From Musa acuminata AAA Group (lineage: Eukaryota > Streptophyta > Magnoliopsida > Zingiberales > Musaceae): 64,000 nt of DNA. The translations under genes and the position numbers were made by a program. The stretch covers positions 36,183,501 to 36,247,500 of the forward strand of contig NC_088330.1 in assembly GCF_036884655.1 (NCBI RefSeq), written 5' to 3'. How positions within the stretch are numbered: position 1 is the first letter of the stretch; every line of letters begins with the position of its first letter. Positions 11,796 to 24,963 of this stretch are shown here, one piece after another. A model generated the notes under the pieces. The model worked only from the letters and a program-made list of their open reading frames with translations, was not told the DNA's origin and did not search any database.

Positions 11796-14700
11796 CGACC
11801 ACATGACAAGTGAGCAGAGGGCCTCAAGTGACAATCCTACTATTTGAGAGCCTTGTCAAGTGTCGTGCCACTCAAAGAGCCAAGGTACTAAGATGACTAA
11901 TGTTTCGTGTGTGATAACATATAAAATAACAAATAAAAGCCCAATTTTACCCATAATGCAAAGAGATCTCTCTCTCTCTCTCTCCATGATGTCCTACTAT
12001 TGAAATGCCCATCATGCTATTTGTCGCCCAGGGGTTCAAGGGTGCGATGACAATCAATGTTTTTGCAAATATAACAGGCAAAAATGACTCAAAACTAAGG
12101 TTGCTTCTCTTCCTAATTTGAAACTGGTGTCGTCCATTCGTCAGACCAATGACTGTTAAGGTTTTGAAGCACCAAATATTTCGTCAATTCCTCTTCTCTT
12201 CCCCAAAAATTGCTGCATCAGACAATAATTACTACGAAGCCATTACATCACCAAATATTAACTTCATGTATCTTCTTCATCCTTTTTGCCCCATAAACTG
12301 CTATTAGAGCTCAAGGCATCACAAAAGGATCTATTCACAAAAAAGAAGCTTCAAATTTTAATTTGGAACACAACAGAGAATGACTGCGGTTACCTTCCAA
12401 TGTTAATATTAATGGCTCTACCAATTCAACTGATCAGTTACTCTCCACATAATAACCGACTTCACCTATTCCTAGAACCAAAAAGAGCAAACCACAAAGT
12501 TGAAGGAAGGTGGCAAAGTTTACCTTGGAGGATTTCGATGTCGTGGTGAGAAGATCTGAATGGTTCTGAGCCAGATATTGCAGAGCTGAGGTTCCTGCAC
12601 TCTACTAATGCATCACCTAAACATCAAATCAACAAAGCCTAATTGTTGGCAAAGACTGGAAATGAGGCATTGTCCATTGTCACATGCCAATTTTATCATT
12701 TTCATTACGGAATAGATATGAACAGAAGTGGATTAGATCATTATTGATCACATTATGAGCAAAGTTTTACCAAAGTTGCAACATCTGAATGCCTGGGGGC
12801 AGGAAGAGAAGGTAGGACTAGTTTGCATTGGTGAACTGGAACCCAACAGCCGCAATCTCCCTTCCCATGTGTACAAGGAGCTGAAATGCTTGGCATTTAA
12901 GTCGCAGCATGAAAGAGCCTGCATATTAATACACAGATTCACCAATTCCGATAACAAATTCACTAGCACTGACATTCATTAAGTTTGGGCTGAACAATGT
13001 CAAAGATGACACTCACATAAATTCACACTCGCAGAAGAATTAAGTTTGATTGATTTCTATCCTGGTTTCTTTGTTCATTGTACTCCCCAAACAAGTATAA
13101 GCAACAAAACACTAACCTCAACGGCAACCTGTTGGGTGACGTTTAGCGTTCTTCATCATCAGAGTGCACCTTGGTCCTCCCTTTGCTCTTCTTCACTGGT
13201 TGCAGAGGTGTACCTGTAGTCCATAGGAGGCACATGAGTGAAGGGACTTTGAAAGAAAAATGAGTTCCACTGGCAAAACAGATGCATATCTTTTTTTTTT
13301 ATTAAAATTTAACAAACAACCTAACTCTGCTGGAAATTGACCACCTTAAAAGCATTGGCAGAAACCAAACCAGCTTTAACAACATGGAGATATATGCCCA
13401 GAAAGAAAATATGAAGTAATATAGTATTTTCTTCACAATATATAAAATAGTAATTTATGATATGATTAATGAATTTCCGCAATACTTTATCTACATTTTG
13501 CCGAGAACATCATCATCTTAAACAATGAAGGAATTGCAAGTGTGTTATGAAATCATGAAACATATGCCTCAATTTGTTAACTTTGGCTTCCATTTCATTG
13601 GCCAACTTTAGCTTCAGAGTTAGCTCATACAAGGTTAACTGGTCGATCGGCAAGCTTTGGAGATGAGAGATGGGGCATCGGACAAATAGTCATGTAGATA
13701 AAAATAAATAAATGCCTGCAGTAATTACACCTGTCATAAAGGGTTATCTAAGATCCACGTTTTGCAATACAGTAAGGCCGGTATCGTGGCTTAAGTACTA
13801 GTTAGAGGTTTATTCCAACACTACTAAAAAAGTTCCAATTTGGCATAGCTGAGTTTAACCTTAATGCTATCTACATTGAGCTCCAGTTGTTCAAGCAGAT
13901 GCTTTGTCTAAGAGCACCAAACACATGACTATCATAAGCACCCAAGTCTGGTTTTACTCTATTGTTAAAAAAAAAAATTGTATGCACAAAAATGGACTGA
14001 ACTGCTTTGTAAATAGTAAGTAACAGGGAAAGTAACGGGGTCGTTAAGGCATAAGTACACAGAACAAATCACTTGGCATATAGAGAAACTAGTCATGGTT
14101 ACTGATCCGTACTCACTAACCTGTGTGATAAAGATAGCAATTAATAACAACAGAATGAACAAAAACTGTAAGAAAGTACATGATATGTATATTTGCATTT
14201 GTTAGAATAATCCTTGGAGTCAATCTGACTGAAACACCAAACGAATGATGTTCTCGTGACAAAATTGTATGCGAGATGAACGAACAGTTCATTGTAGAAT
14301 CCGAACGTTTCATTACACAAAGCTGGCTTCTGATATAAATTCACATAAGTTAATTATGTAAGATGAGTTTCTTAGTAGAACAATCCAGTTTAGGAGAAAG
14401 ACAATCTACAAATAGTGGCAAAAAATAAACAGAATAAGAAATACGTATTGTTTTAAGCCTGATCTATACCATTGTCATATTCTCAAATCGGGGACTTGAA
14501 TTGACTGGTACGGTACTAATTTATGAAGAAGCGATGACATCGCCAGAAACTAAAAATCTGACGCCTTGATCACATAAATTTTTACTAGTTATAGTAACAT
14601 CAACTATAAATTCGAAAGCTCCCAAAAGAATATGAATATGAGGCCACAAAATATGTATCAATAACAAGTCAAAAGGTTATCTGCTTCATTACCTTCCACA

Positions 14701-15350
14701 AAATAGGAGGAGGAAGGCCAGCCACGATCCGTGGTGAACGACATGATCTCGTCCTCTGTCATCGGATAGGTGAGCCTGTGGACGAGATCGATGACACCAT
14801 GAGGGCGCCTGCGCGGCGGAACCCAGTAGGAGGAGCCAGGGATGAAGGGCAGCCAATCGGGAGCGGATCTGCGAACTATGATGGCGTGTATGGCTTCCTC
14901 GAGGCGTCGCATCCCGAGGACCTCGATCTCCGAGTAGGGATCCTCTGCCTGGATCTCCTGCTCGAAGAGCTCTACCTTCTCAGGACGGCCGGAGAGGAGA
15001 CGGAAGCTGAAAAGGCGGGCGGCAGTTGTGAGGCTGGGCGAGGCTCCGGCTACGGTCCTGGCAAAGATCAATCGAGCCATCGAAGGGGAGACGGGAGGAG
15101 GAAGAGAGGAAGGGGGAGAACAATTGAGAAGCAACGATTAGGCTCGAGCCTGCGCGTCGGGCATGCTCAAGTCATGGGGTAGGCAGCTGGATCCGCATCC
15201 TAGCCGCTGTAGTACTGGGTCAGTGCGGATCCGGGTTGGATAGAGAAGATTAAGTTTGCATGCGGATTTATCATGGATCCGAAATATCAAAATCATAAGT
15301 TCATATAAAACACAGGAAAAACGTGTGAAGAACTTACATAAATAAGAAAT
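11796..15350. repeat. Tandem segmental duplication, copy 2 (uninterrupted)
   Basis: Direct repeat of 1746-10870 minus the retrotransposon. It holds the complete two-exon gene and the empty retrotransposon target site CATGG at 14095-14099. It includes a longer CT run near 11967-11983 than copy 1. The right end of homology is near 15350, where AT-rich unique sequence begins. Confidence 0.9.
13143..15080 (-). CDS. Small plant-specific, probably mitochondrial protein (copy 2)
   Basis: Two exons on the minus strand: 15080-14693 and 13213-13143 (about 152 aa), spliced GAAG|GTAATG to CTACAG|GT with the same phase as copy 1. The start is [17 protein letters not shown]. The core has [19 protein letters not shown] and [13 protein letters not shown], followed by SSSYFVEG, nearer to what I recall of the family than copy 1. 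The C-terminus is KSKGRTKVHSDDEER. The N-terminus looks like a mitochondrial presequence. No catalytic motif is visible and function is unknown. With a compact 1.5 kb intron this is likely the better expressed copy, which is an inference. Differences from copy 1 are mostly substitutions plus a one-codon indel, so both copies remain coding-intact. Confidence 0.78.
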
Positions 15351-16175
15351 GAAAAAGAAAATATTTAAATTAATAGAAAATAATAGTACAAATATGAATT
15401 AATTGAAAGTAATATAAAACTTCATCAAGAACGTTATAATTAATGCAATCAATTTATTAAAAATTATATACTTTTTTTTAACGATTAAGTAAAATATGCA
15501 AGTCAAATTCAAGACCAAGCATCCTGAATCATCTTAAATTGACTTCTAATACAACGAAAAATATACATCGAATATGATCCTAATCAAATGCATGTCTCCC
15601 TGTCATGCATAATGTTTTTAGAAACGAATACGGACTAGGTCTAATCTGAGATCTATATAGGACGTATGTGGCCATGAATTGGATTTGGATCGAATTGAAT
15701 AAGGTTGAGGAATGAGAGATGATCCGAACAATAGCTTCACTTGCACCCAAATATCTGTGAATTGGCGTGTTTGGTTCGTTAGTGTCCAAACCTTCTTGCA
15801 TATCAGATTACATCGTAAAGAGAAAATATCAATGTTAGAATACTCTGTTGCTACCGCCAGGGGTTAAACACACAGGATGATAATAAGGGATTGTTACAAA
15901 TGGATCGGTTTAATGTAGAAAGACGCTTTACCAAAAGAACTCGAAATTGGTGTAGGTTGTGTTCATGCTTGGTCGGCCGAACTATCTCCAGCGAGATGAG
16001 ATGGATAAGCATGGCAGGGGCACTCCATCTTTGGGCAGGGCCTGTACAAATGAAGCCTCGTCCTGCGGTAGAAGAACATACCGGTCGTTCGGTCGAACTC
16101 ATGCTTGGTGACGTAGTTAACAGTACAAGAAAGCTGACCGTGATAGGAGATTGGATCGTGCTTCGAATAAGGGCC
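15351..16175. other. Intergenic stretch and probable 3' UTR of the clathrin assembly gene
   Basis: 15351-15600 is AT-rich with no recognised feature. The part nearest 16175, about 15850-16175, is GC-balanced and lies directly downstream of the clathrin assembly gene stop codon, so it is probably its 3' untranslated region. Open frames on both strands here (up to 124 codons) lack recognisable motifs. Confidence 0.45.
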
Positions 16176-19100
16176 TCAGTGTAGATATTGATTGCCTTGT
16201 GGGGTTGCGCCCGGTGAAAAGCCAACGAACAGGTCGCCGAAGGGATTGGCAGAGCCCATCTGCTGCGGCGAAGGGTATTGAGGTTGATAAAACTGCTGCT
16301 GCTGTTGTGGTGAGCAGTACTGTTGCTGCAGCTGCTGCTGGTAATATTGCTGCTGCTGTTGTGCCATCAGAGCCATCTGCACGCTTGGTGGAGGCGCGAT
16401 GCTGTTCGACATGGCGAAGGGATCGAAAGGATTGGCGTCCAGCCCGCCGCTGTCAGCCGAAGCCATTTGTTGTCTCCTGGCAGAGTCTTCGTAGAGGCTG
16501 TCGAGCAAGAGCATGTCAAATCCACCAGCCTGCACCGCAACCATGAAATGGAGATGAACTAGAAAGAACAGGTAGATTATTCTAAAGCTGTGCATCGATC
16601 AACACTGAAGAAGCAAAGAACAGGTAGATTATTGGCTTTTAGTTTTGCTGCTCAAAGAGTATAACCAATACCTTAAAATTAATGTAAATAAAGGCAAACA
16701 AGATCTTGATCTGAATGTATGAGATTTTCTGTGAGCAAATAGTCAAATTGTATTTCGCTTTCCAAGCTTCCTATCAACTTAAATACGAAATGACCCAAAT
16801 TACACATTGAACGATATCAAGCATATTGATCTTTGTAGTGAAACAGAAATAGCATTTACAAAATGATGATTTATGAAGGTTCGAGTGACATAAATAAATA
16901 TTATAGAAAGGAAATAAATAACAAATATACCAGTTTGCTTTCAACCAAGTGGCTGGTGTTGCTGCTGGGAGCAGTTACCAATGCTAATTCCCAACCAGAA
17001 GAATCGGTTCCAAGCAAGTCACCAGTTGTTGAAGGATTTGTATTATCCCCTGGAAATTTAAAAATTTATTATAGTTGCTTGCAATGATTTCATGGATTTA
17101 ACAATAATATAATGATAAATTTATGTGATCTTGAAAAGTATTCTTGTACAAGATACAGAAATACAGCAGCATATTCTCCTGTGCTCATGAAAAATATATT
17201 GACTGTGAAGAAGTGGATATTTAATCTAAAAAACAAGAAAAGGAAAAGGAAAACTAGGCTACCTGGTGAAATGATGGCTAGAGCCAATGCATTGTTTTCC
17301 TCAAGTTCCGCAGCAGCAGGATTTATTTCATTCAAACCCTGCATAATGATATAAAGATAGATATCATTCCTTTAAAGTAGACCCTTCACGAAATAAATAT
17401 ACAAAAGGATACACATGGGTTACCAATAAGTCTCCTGTAGTAGCAGGCTGAGATTCAACCTCTGTGACAGGTTCAGATTCTGGTGGTTGTTCCCCTGCAG
17501 GTGGCTGTTCCTCCTCTTCCTCATCTGGTTTTTTATTCTCCGGAGAAGGGGCTTCATCTTGATTGTATGATGGTGGGTTACTATCTTCATATTCCTGGTT
17601 CAAACAAGTTTCACGTAAGCAAATTTATTTGAAGTCGCTGATGAACACAAGTAGGAAGCTAATGTATGGTAGAGTATTGTCATTAGCAAGTGTAGAGTAT
17701 GTTGGAGAACATTGATCCTCATAACTCCTTCAAGAAATGAAATTTATGACGGGTCTTAAAGTGTGATTGTGAATTGAAAGCTCTGTGATATATTAGACAG
17801 TATTCGAATGGACTCGATATCAGAAGCTTAGCACAAATTCCCAGGTAACTCAATATCATCCTAGCACAATACCTAGGTAAGGACTCATAACCTGCGTTGG
17901 TACCAATGATAAAGTATTGGTTAAATTATCATCAATTCCAACTTAAACCAGTAGGAAAGGACCCAATCTAATTCTTAACAAAACAACAGAAGTGATTTGG
18001 CTCATTGTATCCAGATATACTGCAAGTCAATTGCATGGCAAAAGCTTCATCAGAGACTTCCATGTGTTAGTTTTAGTTCATCTGATTGGGTTGATTTGCG
18101 AACCTGTATTCCTCGGACTCATCAGTTCTTTTTTGTTGGTTGATCTTGATTTTGGTTTCTTGCTTGACTTTTTACCAGTTCAGCTGGATCCCTTCTTTCT
18201 TCCTTCTAACATCTAGTAAATGGAAGTAGGGTGGTTTAATTTCTACACTTTTTTGGAAAAAAACCATTGAAGACATCAACTACAATTCATCGAGCAACTT
18301 CTAAATATAAAAAAACACCGTAGCTTAACGTTGTTGCTCCAAATAAAAAGAACAGTTCAAATTGTTCACTATGCAAATATGTAAAACAATGCTTCAAGAT
18401 TCAACCGTGATGAAGTCACAGTCTGGCCTTACCAAGTTTTACGACTATGTGTCATATCTTATGTGTGTTTTTCAATGGCAAGCTAGGCAAAGATATAGCT
18501 CTGCATTTGATTTTCAGCAATTAAGCCTCATCATTATCCACCTTTACCAAATGGTGCATGCTGAGCTATGACATAAATTGGGATATCCAAGTTCTCGGAT
18601 ACGGTGAGCAAGGAATATTATCTTCTTGATGACACATTTAAAGATTTATCAAACAACAAATATAAAATGACAAAGGAAAACTAAAATCAAACAAAATGTA
18701 ACCCATAAAGGGAAAGAAAAAGAAGAATCATGATTGTAATGGTAAAAGATCATTTAGTGAGTGGACAGAAATCTATTACAATAGTATACAAAGTATCCAT
18801 TGCATCACAACAATTGATTAAATAATCCTTCCTCCTGGACACTCACATGCTTAACAACCAATATTCTTATGAACAAAAGACCAAAAGTTCTAGTCAGAAA
18901 CTTATTTATCACCAATCCAATGATTACTGTAGCAAATAGCTGGATGGCTTCTTTACTGCATGCAACAGAATGAAGGAAAAAACCAATTGAAACTACTTAT
19001 ACAGTACTAACCTCTTAGCAATCTAGAAAAAGAAACAATATAAGCAAATATTTGCACCTGAAAACTTAATTACACTCACCAGATTCTTACTTGAAACAGA

Positions 19101-22100
19101 ACCAATCCCAGGTGCTTCTTTGATGTATTCTTCCATTGTTGCAAGAAACGAAGCAGGTGACTGAGAAAATATACATAAAAAGCATCAATAGTAGGAAAGT
19201 TGCCATGTAACTAAAGAGTATATTCAGTCAACAAATTTCAGAGATGCCTCAAGAGGAATGTGGGAGCAAGTTTATTCTTTCACATCAACTTGGTAGTGTT
19301 AAATTAGTCATTGCCAATACCCTCTAGACGTAAGCCAATAGTTGAGACAAGGTTTAATAATTTATAATACACCCTCTCATACATGGACTGGTAGCTTGAG
19401 TCCAACTCTTGGAACACGGATTAGATGGGGACAAAATTTTCACTCATTTATATGCTTAAGCTCACATATGAGAAAGGTTTTAACATTATTTATATTCTAG
19501 ATAGACATAGCTCAACTAAATGATGAACCAAATTAGATGTTATAAGCTAAATAGTTCAGTCAGGTTAGTTTAGTTGGTAAAAAGATAAGGTATTCATACT
19601 AGCCTAAACCTAAAATAGATAAAACAGAACCTGTCTCAGGGTTGGGAAGCGAAATCTCCTGGCAAGTTCCAAATGTTTGCAAACTTCATAAAACTCAGAA
19701 AGAGCTTCTGCCTGAAGAGAATGAGGGGGCAGAATTAGTTGTCAATAGCAGAAAAATGAGACCTTGTAAGAACAATATATACCTGTCGTCCGGCTCTTTT
19801 GTAGATTTCAAGGGCCTTGATGGCATCACATTTTGGCATCTCAAAGAACTGCATTAGATCCAATGGTAAACTAATCTGGAGTTGCTAAATTCCCTTTTTT
19901 GATCAAGAAACGCAAAATCTTACTATCAAAACGAAAGTACCATGTCCATGAGATTGATGATCCCATCATTGATTGCACAATAGATTTTGAAGCTCTCTTT
20001 CAAAACCTAGTCAATAAAACAGGAAAGTATCAGCTGCATGTTTATACTGGGGGAACCTTTTTGTTTGTTCTATAATATTACCCTAGTTAATTCTATCTGT
20101 TTTGGTGGATCCCATGGCATAATTGGCAGTATCTACTTTGGAAATCTCTAAAATGAAAAGGTCTTGTGGTGGTTAACAAAGAACATAATCGATCAATGTT
20201 ACTTGGTATGGCCAAACAGATTAAGCTGGATAACTTTATTTTGAAACAAAGCTGGCACATGCAGAGTTTCTCAATGTCCTTTCTCTCATGGATGAGCAGA
20301 GACAAAGGCCCAGGTCAACAACAATAAACTTAAAGCCCACCCATTACAAGGAGATCCTTCACTGATATTTAAAAGAATCAAAGTTCCCACCACATGCACC
20401 AGAAAGGTGCATGACGTGTCACTCAATAATGCTTCGAAGAATGCTTCAATAGCAGAGTCAAGATAAAGAATTAACTTCATAAACATGATCTGTGTATAAC
20501 AATAGGTTGGTTGACTAACAAAATTTAATGAATTGATACATTCTTTTAAAGTAATAAACAATTAACAGCTTGATCTCTGCTAAATGGGTGCAAACATTAT
20601 TAAGAAAGCTTATGATAGTGCTCACACATCAAAAAGGATGTCAACATGGTTTCCAGGAGATTTTGGTTATATAACTAGACTCAAGTCTTTGATATTCGAT
20701 TGATAATTTATATACAGTCATTATTACTAGATAATCATGAAAATCTTCATTTAAACAAATGCAAGAACAAACTTTAAAAGGTGACAACCATGATCAAAGA
20801 TAATAATAACAAGAAAAATGACAACTAAATAGAATCGTCATGAATCTTCTAACGAGCCAAGGTGACACAATTGCCAACTTCAAAATTTATCATTATAAGG
20901 AAACTTATAAGAGAGACCTCTCAAGTATTATTTTGAATCTTCAGTTGAGTTTGAAGACTTCATTACTAACCACATATTAAGATCCTACATTACTATGACC
21001 TAGTAATTTGTTTTAACATCATATTCAAATCAGGAAGCTAATCCTTACATAAATTAGAGCAGATATATGATCAAATAAATGTCATATTGACTCAAGAAAT
21101 CAGATGAGTAGAGATCAGCATAAAATAGCACTAGACTAGAACAAGAAACAAAAAATTTCAGTTACTAAACTTAAAAAAGAAATTTATAGAAAAAATCATG
21201 AACAAAGGAATAAAAAAGACCAAAAGCATACCAGAGCCAGAGCATATTGAATAAGAAAGTTTCCAAATGCTGCTCCTTCCGGCTAGAACATTTGAGTTAT
21301 ATTTAGTGATACTGGAAGAGTAAATAATGGACAATAGAAGTTACAGGCACCTGGCAACCAATAAGTCGGAACATAAGCTGTTGCAAAGCGGGCAACTGTT
21401 CGAGCAGATCCGGACAGCATAAACTTCTGGTTCGACTATGCCACTGGAAATTTGCAAAGAAAACAAGAAAACACACATGATACAAGAAAATAAATTTGTG
21501 ATCCTTCAATCTGTAACAATGAGAAAAGTCGAACTACCTTGGCAGACTCCTGTGGAGACTTCATCTGACGTTCTGTTTCAATATCATATTTTAAGATCCT
21601 AAAGCACTTGAGCCGCTCCTCTAGGTAGAGTGCATATGTTCTTACCCAGGCAGAACAGTCCCAAGCTACATGACGCAAAATCTTGACATTATAAATAGAC
21701 TGAAATTTTCCTACTTAACCTGGAACTTGGCATTCCAAAAGGATGAAGAAAGAATCCAACCTAGAGAACCCAAATCATCCTTGAAGTTCGATATCTGTAG
21801 AATACTTCCTCGGTGAGAGCAACTCAACAGCTCCTCTTGGAATGTAGGATCACCCTCTCTCAATGTTCTGTGGATAACTATTAATGTTTTTACAGCAACC
21901 TGTGAAATTTTGTCAAGGTTTATTCGTGTTTTGGAGTACAAAATTATAAACATGTGCTGATACCAATTTTGAAAACCTCAAGCATTCAAGATTAAAGTTG
22001 GATGGGGAATATTCCCATATTCATTTCCTGAAGAAAAAATAAACAAGATGATTTGTTTAAAATGTTGTTGTTATATTGCTACAACTAAATTACAGTAAAA

Positions 22101-23269
22101 TATCATGACAAATAGCAGGACAAGTTACTTAAATTAAACTTCCTTGACCAGTATTATCTAAACTTCATCTCTCATTTTTATCATCCAACACTTTGTGCAC
22201 CACCAATATGACAGATTCAGCTTGTGGACAATCAGAAATGTCAACTGTAGCTTCCATTGTTGTTTAATAACTAAGTCGATCTAGACTGGAAATTCACCGG
22301 GTCCAATGGCGGCCCATTTGTGTAAACCAGCAGTTGGCAACATCTCTTTAACCACATAGTTATCAGCAGTTTTATCACATGCATTAATGTTTACCATGAA
22401 GCACATTTAAAGAATGTAAAAGATGTTACACAATGTACACAACAGAGATGCTACCATTGGAGTGGAAAGTCAAAAGGAAAGAAGAACTACCAACAGGATT
22501 TTTTGAATTAGAGAAAGCTAGCCTGGTGAAATTCAAAGTGAAACTACTGCAAGTTTGTAATAAGATGACAGGGTCAGTGTACAAGCTATTATTAATTTAG
22601 AGTTTAGGCATAGACTAAGATTGTAACTGAGATGTTCTAAAGGATCTGGATTATACATACCGTCCAATTACGTGTCTTGGACAATCTTCTGCCAAGCGCA
22701 TATATGCAGTAAGTTACGTCTGCTCGTGGCCGAGTTGCAGCTGTAGCAACAAATATCCCTGGAACATGAAACAAGGCTCAACGTACATGATGCTCAATCT
22801 AAACACTTAAAGAGAATGATCAATTCAACATAGAATCATCCTTTTCTTCCATGTTAAAAAAAGACTTGAATCTCGAATTCCATCTTTATCGGACTGTTCA
22901 CACAACCGACCAAATCTCCCAAATCTCTTCACCGAAATAAACATGTAAATTTCCCAGAACCTAAACTGGAACACCGGAACCAAATCCACTCACTTATCAC
23001 ATGCCGTTCCTTCGGTGGGCATTCCACATGGTTCGTCGCCTTCACTATCGCAACGTCCAATTCCTAGCATCAAATCAATCAAGGAAGAAAAGGAAGAAAC
23101 ACGATTTAGATAGAGAGAGGATCATCTGATCACCTCGATTTATAGATCGAATCGAAAGGAAAATCTCAATTGAGGTAAGGTTTCGGACCTTGAATTCGCT
23201 GTTGACCTTGGCGAGGCCGACCATGGTGGAATCCTTGAGAGCTCCATAGGCCTTCCGCCATGTCCCCAT
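16176..23269 (-). CDS. Putative clathrin assembly protein with ANTH domain (At2g01600-like)
   Basis: Fifteen minus-strand exons: 23269-23189, 23063-22994, 22758-22661, 21899-21761, 21665-21538, 21443-21351, 21282-21232, 20006-19941, 19848-19783, 19711-19631, 19160-19080, 17594-17424, 17338-17263, 17049-16931, 16529-16176. Together they give 557 aa, close to the family's usual length, with every splice phase consistent. It starts [15 protein letters not shown]. The ANTH domain covers about residues 25-290 and has the phosphoinositide-binding motif [15 protein letters not shown] at 35-49. The middle is acidic and Pro-rich ([20 protein letters not shown]). The C-terminus is Gln-rich with NPFDPF and NPFGDLF, typical clathrin and adaptor-binding tripeptides. 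Such proteins recruit clathrin to PIP2-rich plasma membrane during endocytosis. The start is set by family conservation; an in-frame Met lies 7 codons upstream at 23290. Confidence 0.95.
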
Positions 23270-23289
23270 CCACCCTGCCCTGACCTCCA

Positions 23290-23751
23290 ATCCTCCCTAT
23301 TCCCACCTTGTCTCTCCCCCGAAGGAGGATTGAGAGATAGAGTCGATGTCCCACGCAGTCAAAACCGCGATTCTTTATACCAGCCGCCATCATCGGGACT
23401 CCCCTTCTTCCTCCATCCCTCCTCCAAACTCGCCGTTGGGTTCTATAACGAGAGAGTTGATATACATCCTTCTCCTTTTCGCTATTTATGCTCCGGCCTT
23501 TCCCCTCCTATTCTGCGTAGAGTTTTACACGTCTTGGCTAAAATGGGGTAAGCTTAGCACGAGGAATCGAGGCCGTTGCGACGGAAACACCCCCGCGATT
23601 CACCATCATGGCGTCCTGTTTAAATCCGACGGTCGAGATTCTCTCTATCTATGGAACCGCGGGTCCCACAAGCCTTTTTCTAAGGGGTTATCGATTACTA
23701 TGCGGGGAAAAAAAAGGAAGCTGATTAATATTTATTTTATTATTTTTTAAG
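23290..23751. promoter_or_regulatory. Upstream region of the clathrin assembly gene
   Basis: This stretch lies directly upstream of the clathrin assembly gene start on the minus strand. It is GC-rich compared with the DNA to its right and probably holds the 5' UTR and promoter. I saw no convincing TATA box. Plus-strand frames of 73 and 134 codons here have no recognised motif. Confidence 0.35.
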
Positions 23752-24963
23752 GTTAAGGTTGATTTTAGGTATTGTGATTTTTTTGATGCCTACTTAAATC
23801 TTTATTATTTACTCATATCTAAAATAACTTTTATATTTTAAAAATAACATATAAATCTTTCTCATCAAGTCTCAGTTAATATATATTAGAGTCTCCTAAC
23901 TCATAATAAATTATTAATATAATAATATACATAATTTAAATTTTAAAAAAATTATTTTATCCCTTGTGATTTTGGTCATGAGCCACATAAGTTTTTATAA
24001 TTTTATTTATATCTAAAATAATTATTATATTTTTTAAAAATATAGTATATAAGCTCCTTCCGTCAAATTTGAGTTGACAGATGTTAAAGTCTAATTACGT
24101 GACATGCTGATTTATAATAAATTATTAATATAAAGTTATATGTGATTTAAGTTTTTAAAAAATATATATTTTTTCGAGGAAGAAGAAACGACGAAGATCG
24201 TTGCGACGAACGAAGGCAAAGAGGCAAAGGTAGGAGAGGGCAGAGGTGGGGGAGAGCTGCACCACCACGTCATATATGCGATGGGTGAGGGCACATGAGA
24301 GGATGAAATGAGAGGCAACAGGGATGAAGACGCTTAGGAAAAGGAAAAGGGATCAAGAGACCATTGCATACTTAACGTCGGACTGGTCAATGCACATCCT
24401 CGTAAGACAAAATCGAAAGCTCTTGAGCTTGTCGTCGACATGGGAGATGCCGCGGACGTGCGACACCTTGCTAGGCAGCAATGAACCGATGCTGTTACTA
24501 GTTGTCACTTCTGCGATGATGCCTCCTCCTACTATTGATGGTGGTCTCAATTTTTTTAAAATTAAATTATATATTTTATTATATTAATAGTTTATTATGA
24601 GTTGACATAGCACATAAGCAGATTCTAACATCTGTCTAACTCAGATTTGACGAAAAGGGCTTATATGTTACGTTTTTTAAAATATAATGATTATTTTAGA
24701 TACAAACAAAACTATAAGGACTTAAGTGGTTCATGATGAAAATCACAATAGCTAAAATGAACATTCTTTTTTTACTTAAAATATATATATTATTATATTA
24801 ATAATTTATTATAAGTCGTTGTAACGTTTGTTAACTTAGACTTGATGGAAGGTACTTATATGCTATATTTTTAAAAATATATAAGTTATCTTAGACATGA
24901 GTAAACCATAAGAAATTAAATGGTCTATAGCTAAAATCACATTAGTTAAAATGAACCCTTAAC
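23752..24963. mobile_element. Fold-back element with doubled arms
   Basis: The left end (GTTAAGGTTGATTTTAGGTA) and the reverse complement of the right end (GTTAAGGGTTCATTTTAACT) match, and similarity continues inward for several hundred bases. Each arm holds two tandem copies of a unit of about 190 bp, with landmarks like TAATAAATTATTAATATAA and ATCTAAAATAA: units at about 23752-23940 and 23945-24150 on the left, and inverted units at about 24560-24770 and 24775-24963 on the right. The core at 24180-24550 is GC-richer and open on both strands. This is a non-autonomous DNA element of fold-back or Mutator type; I could not settle the target duplication. Confidence 0.65.

Noticed and set aside
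16151..16546. 131-codon plus-strand frame with Val/Ala-rich stretch
   Set aside because: Exact antisense of the Gln-rich last exon of the clathrin assembly gene.
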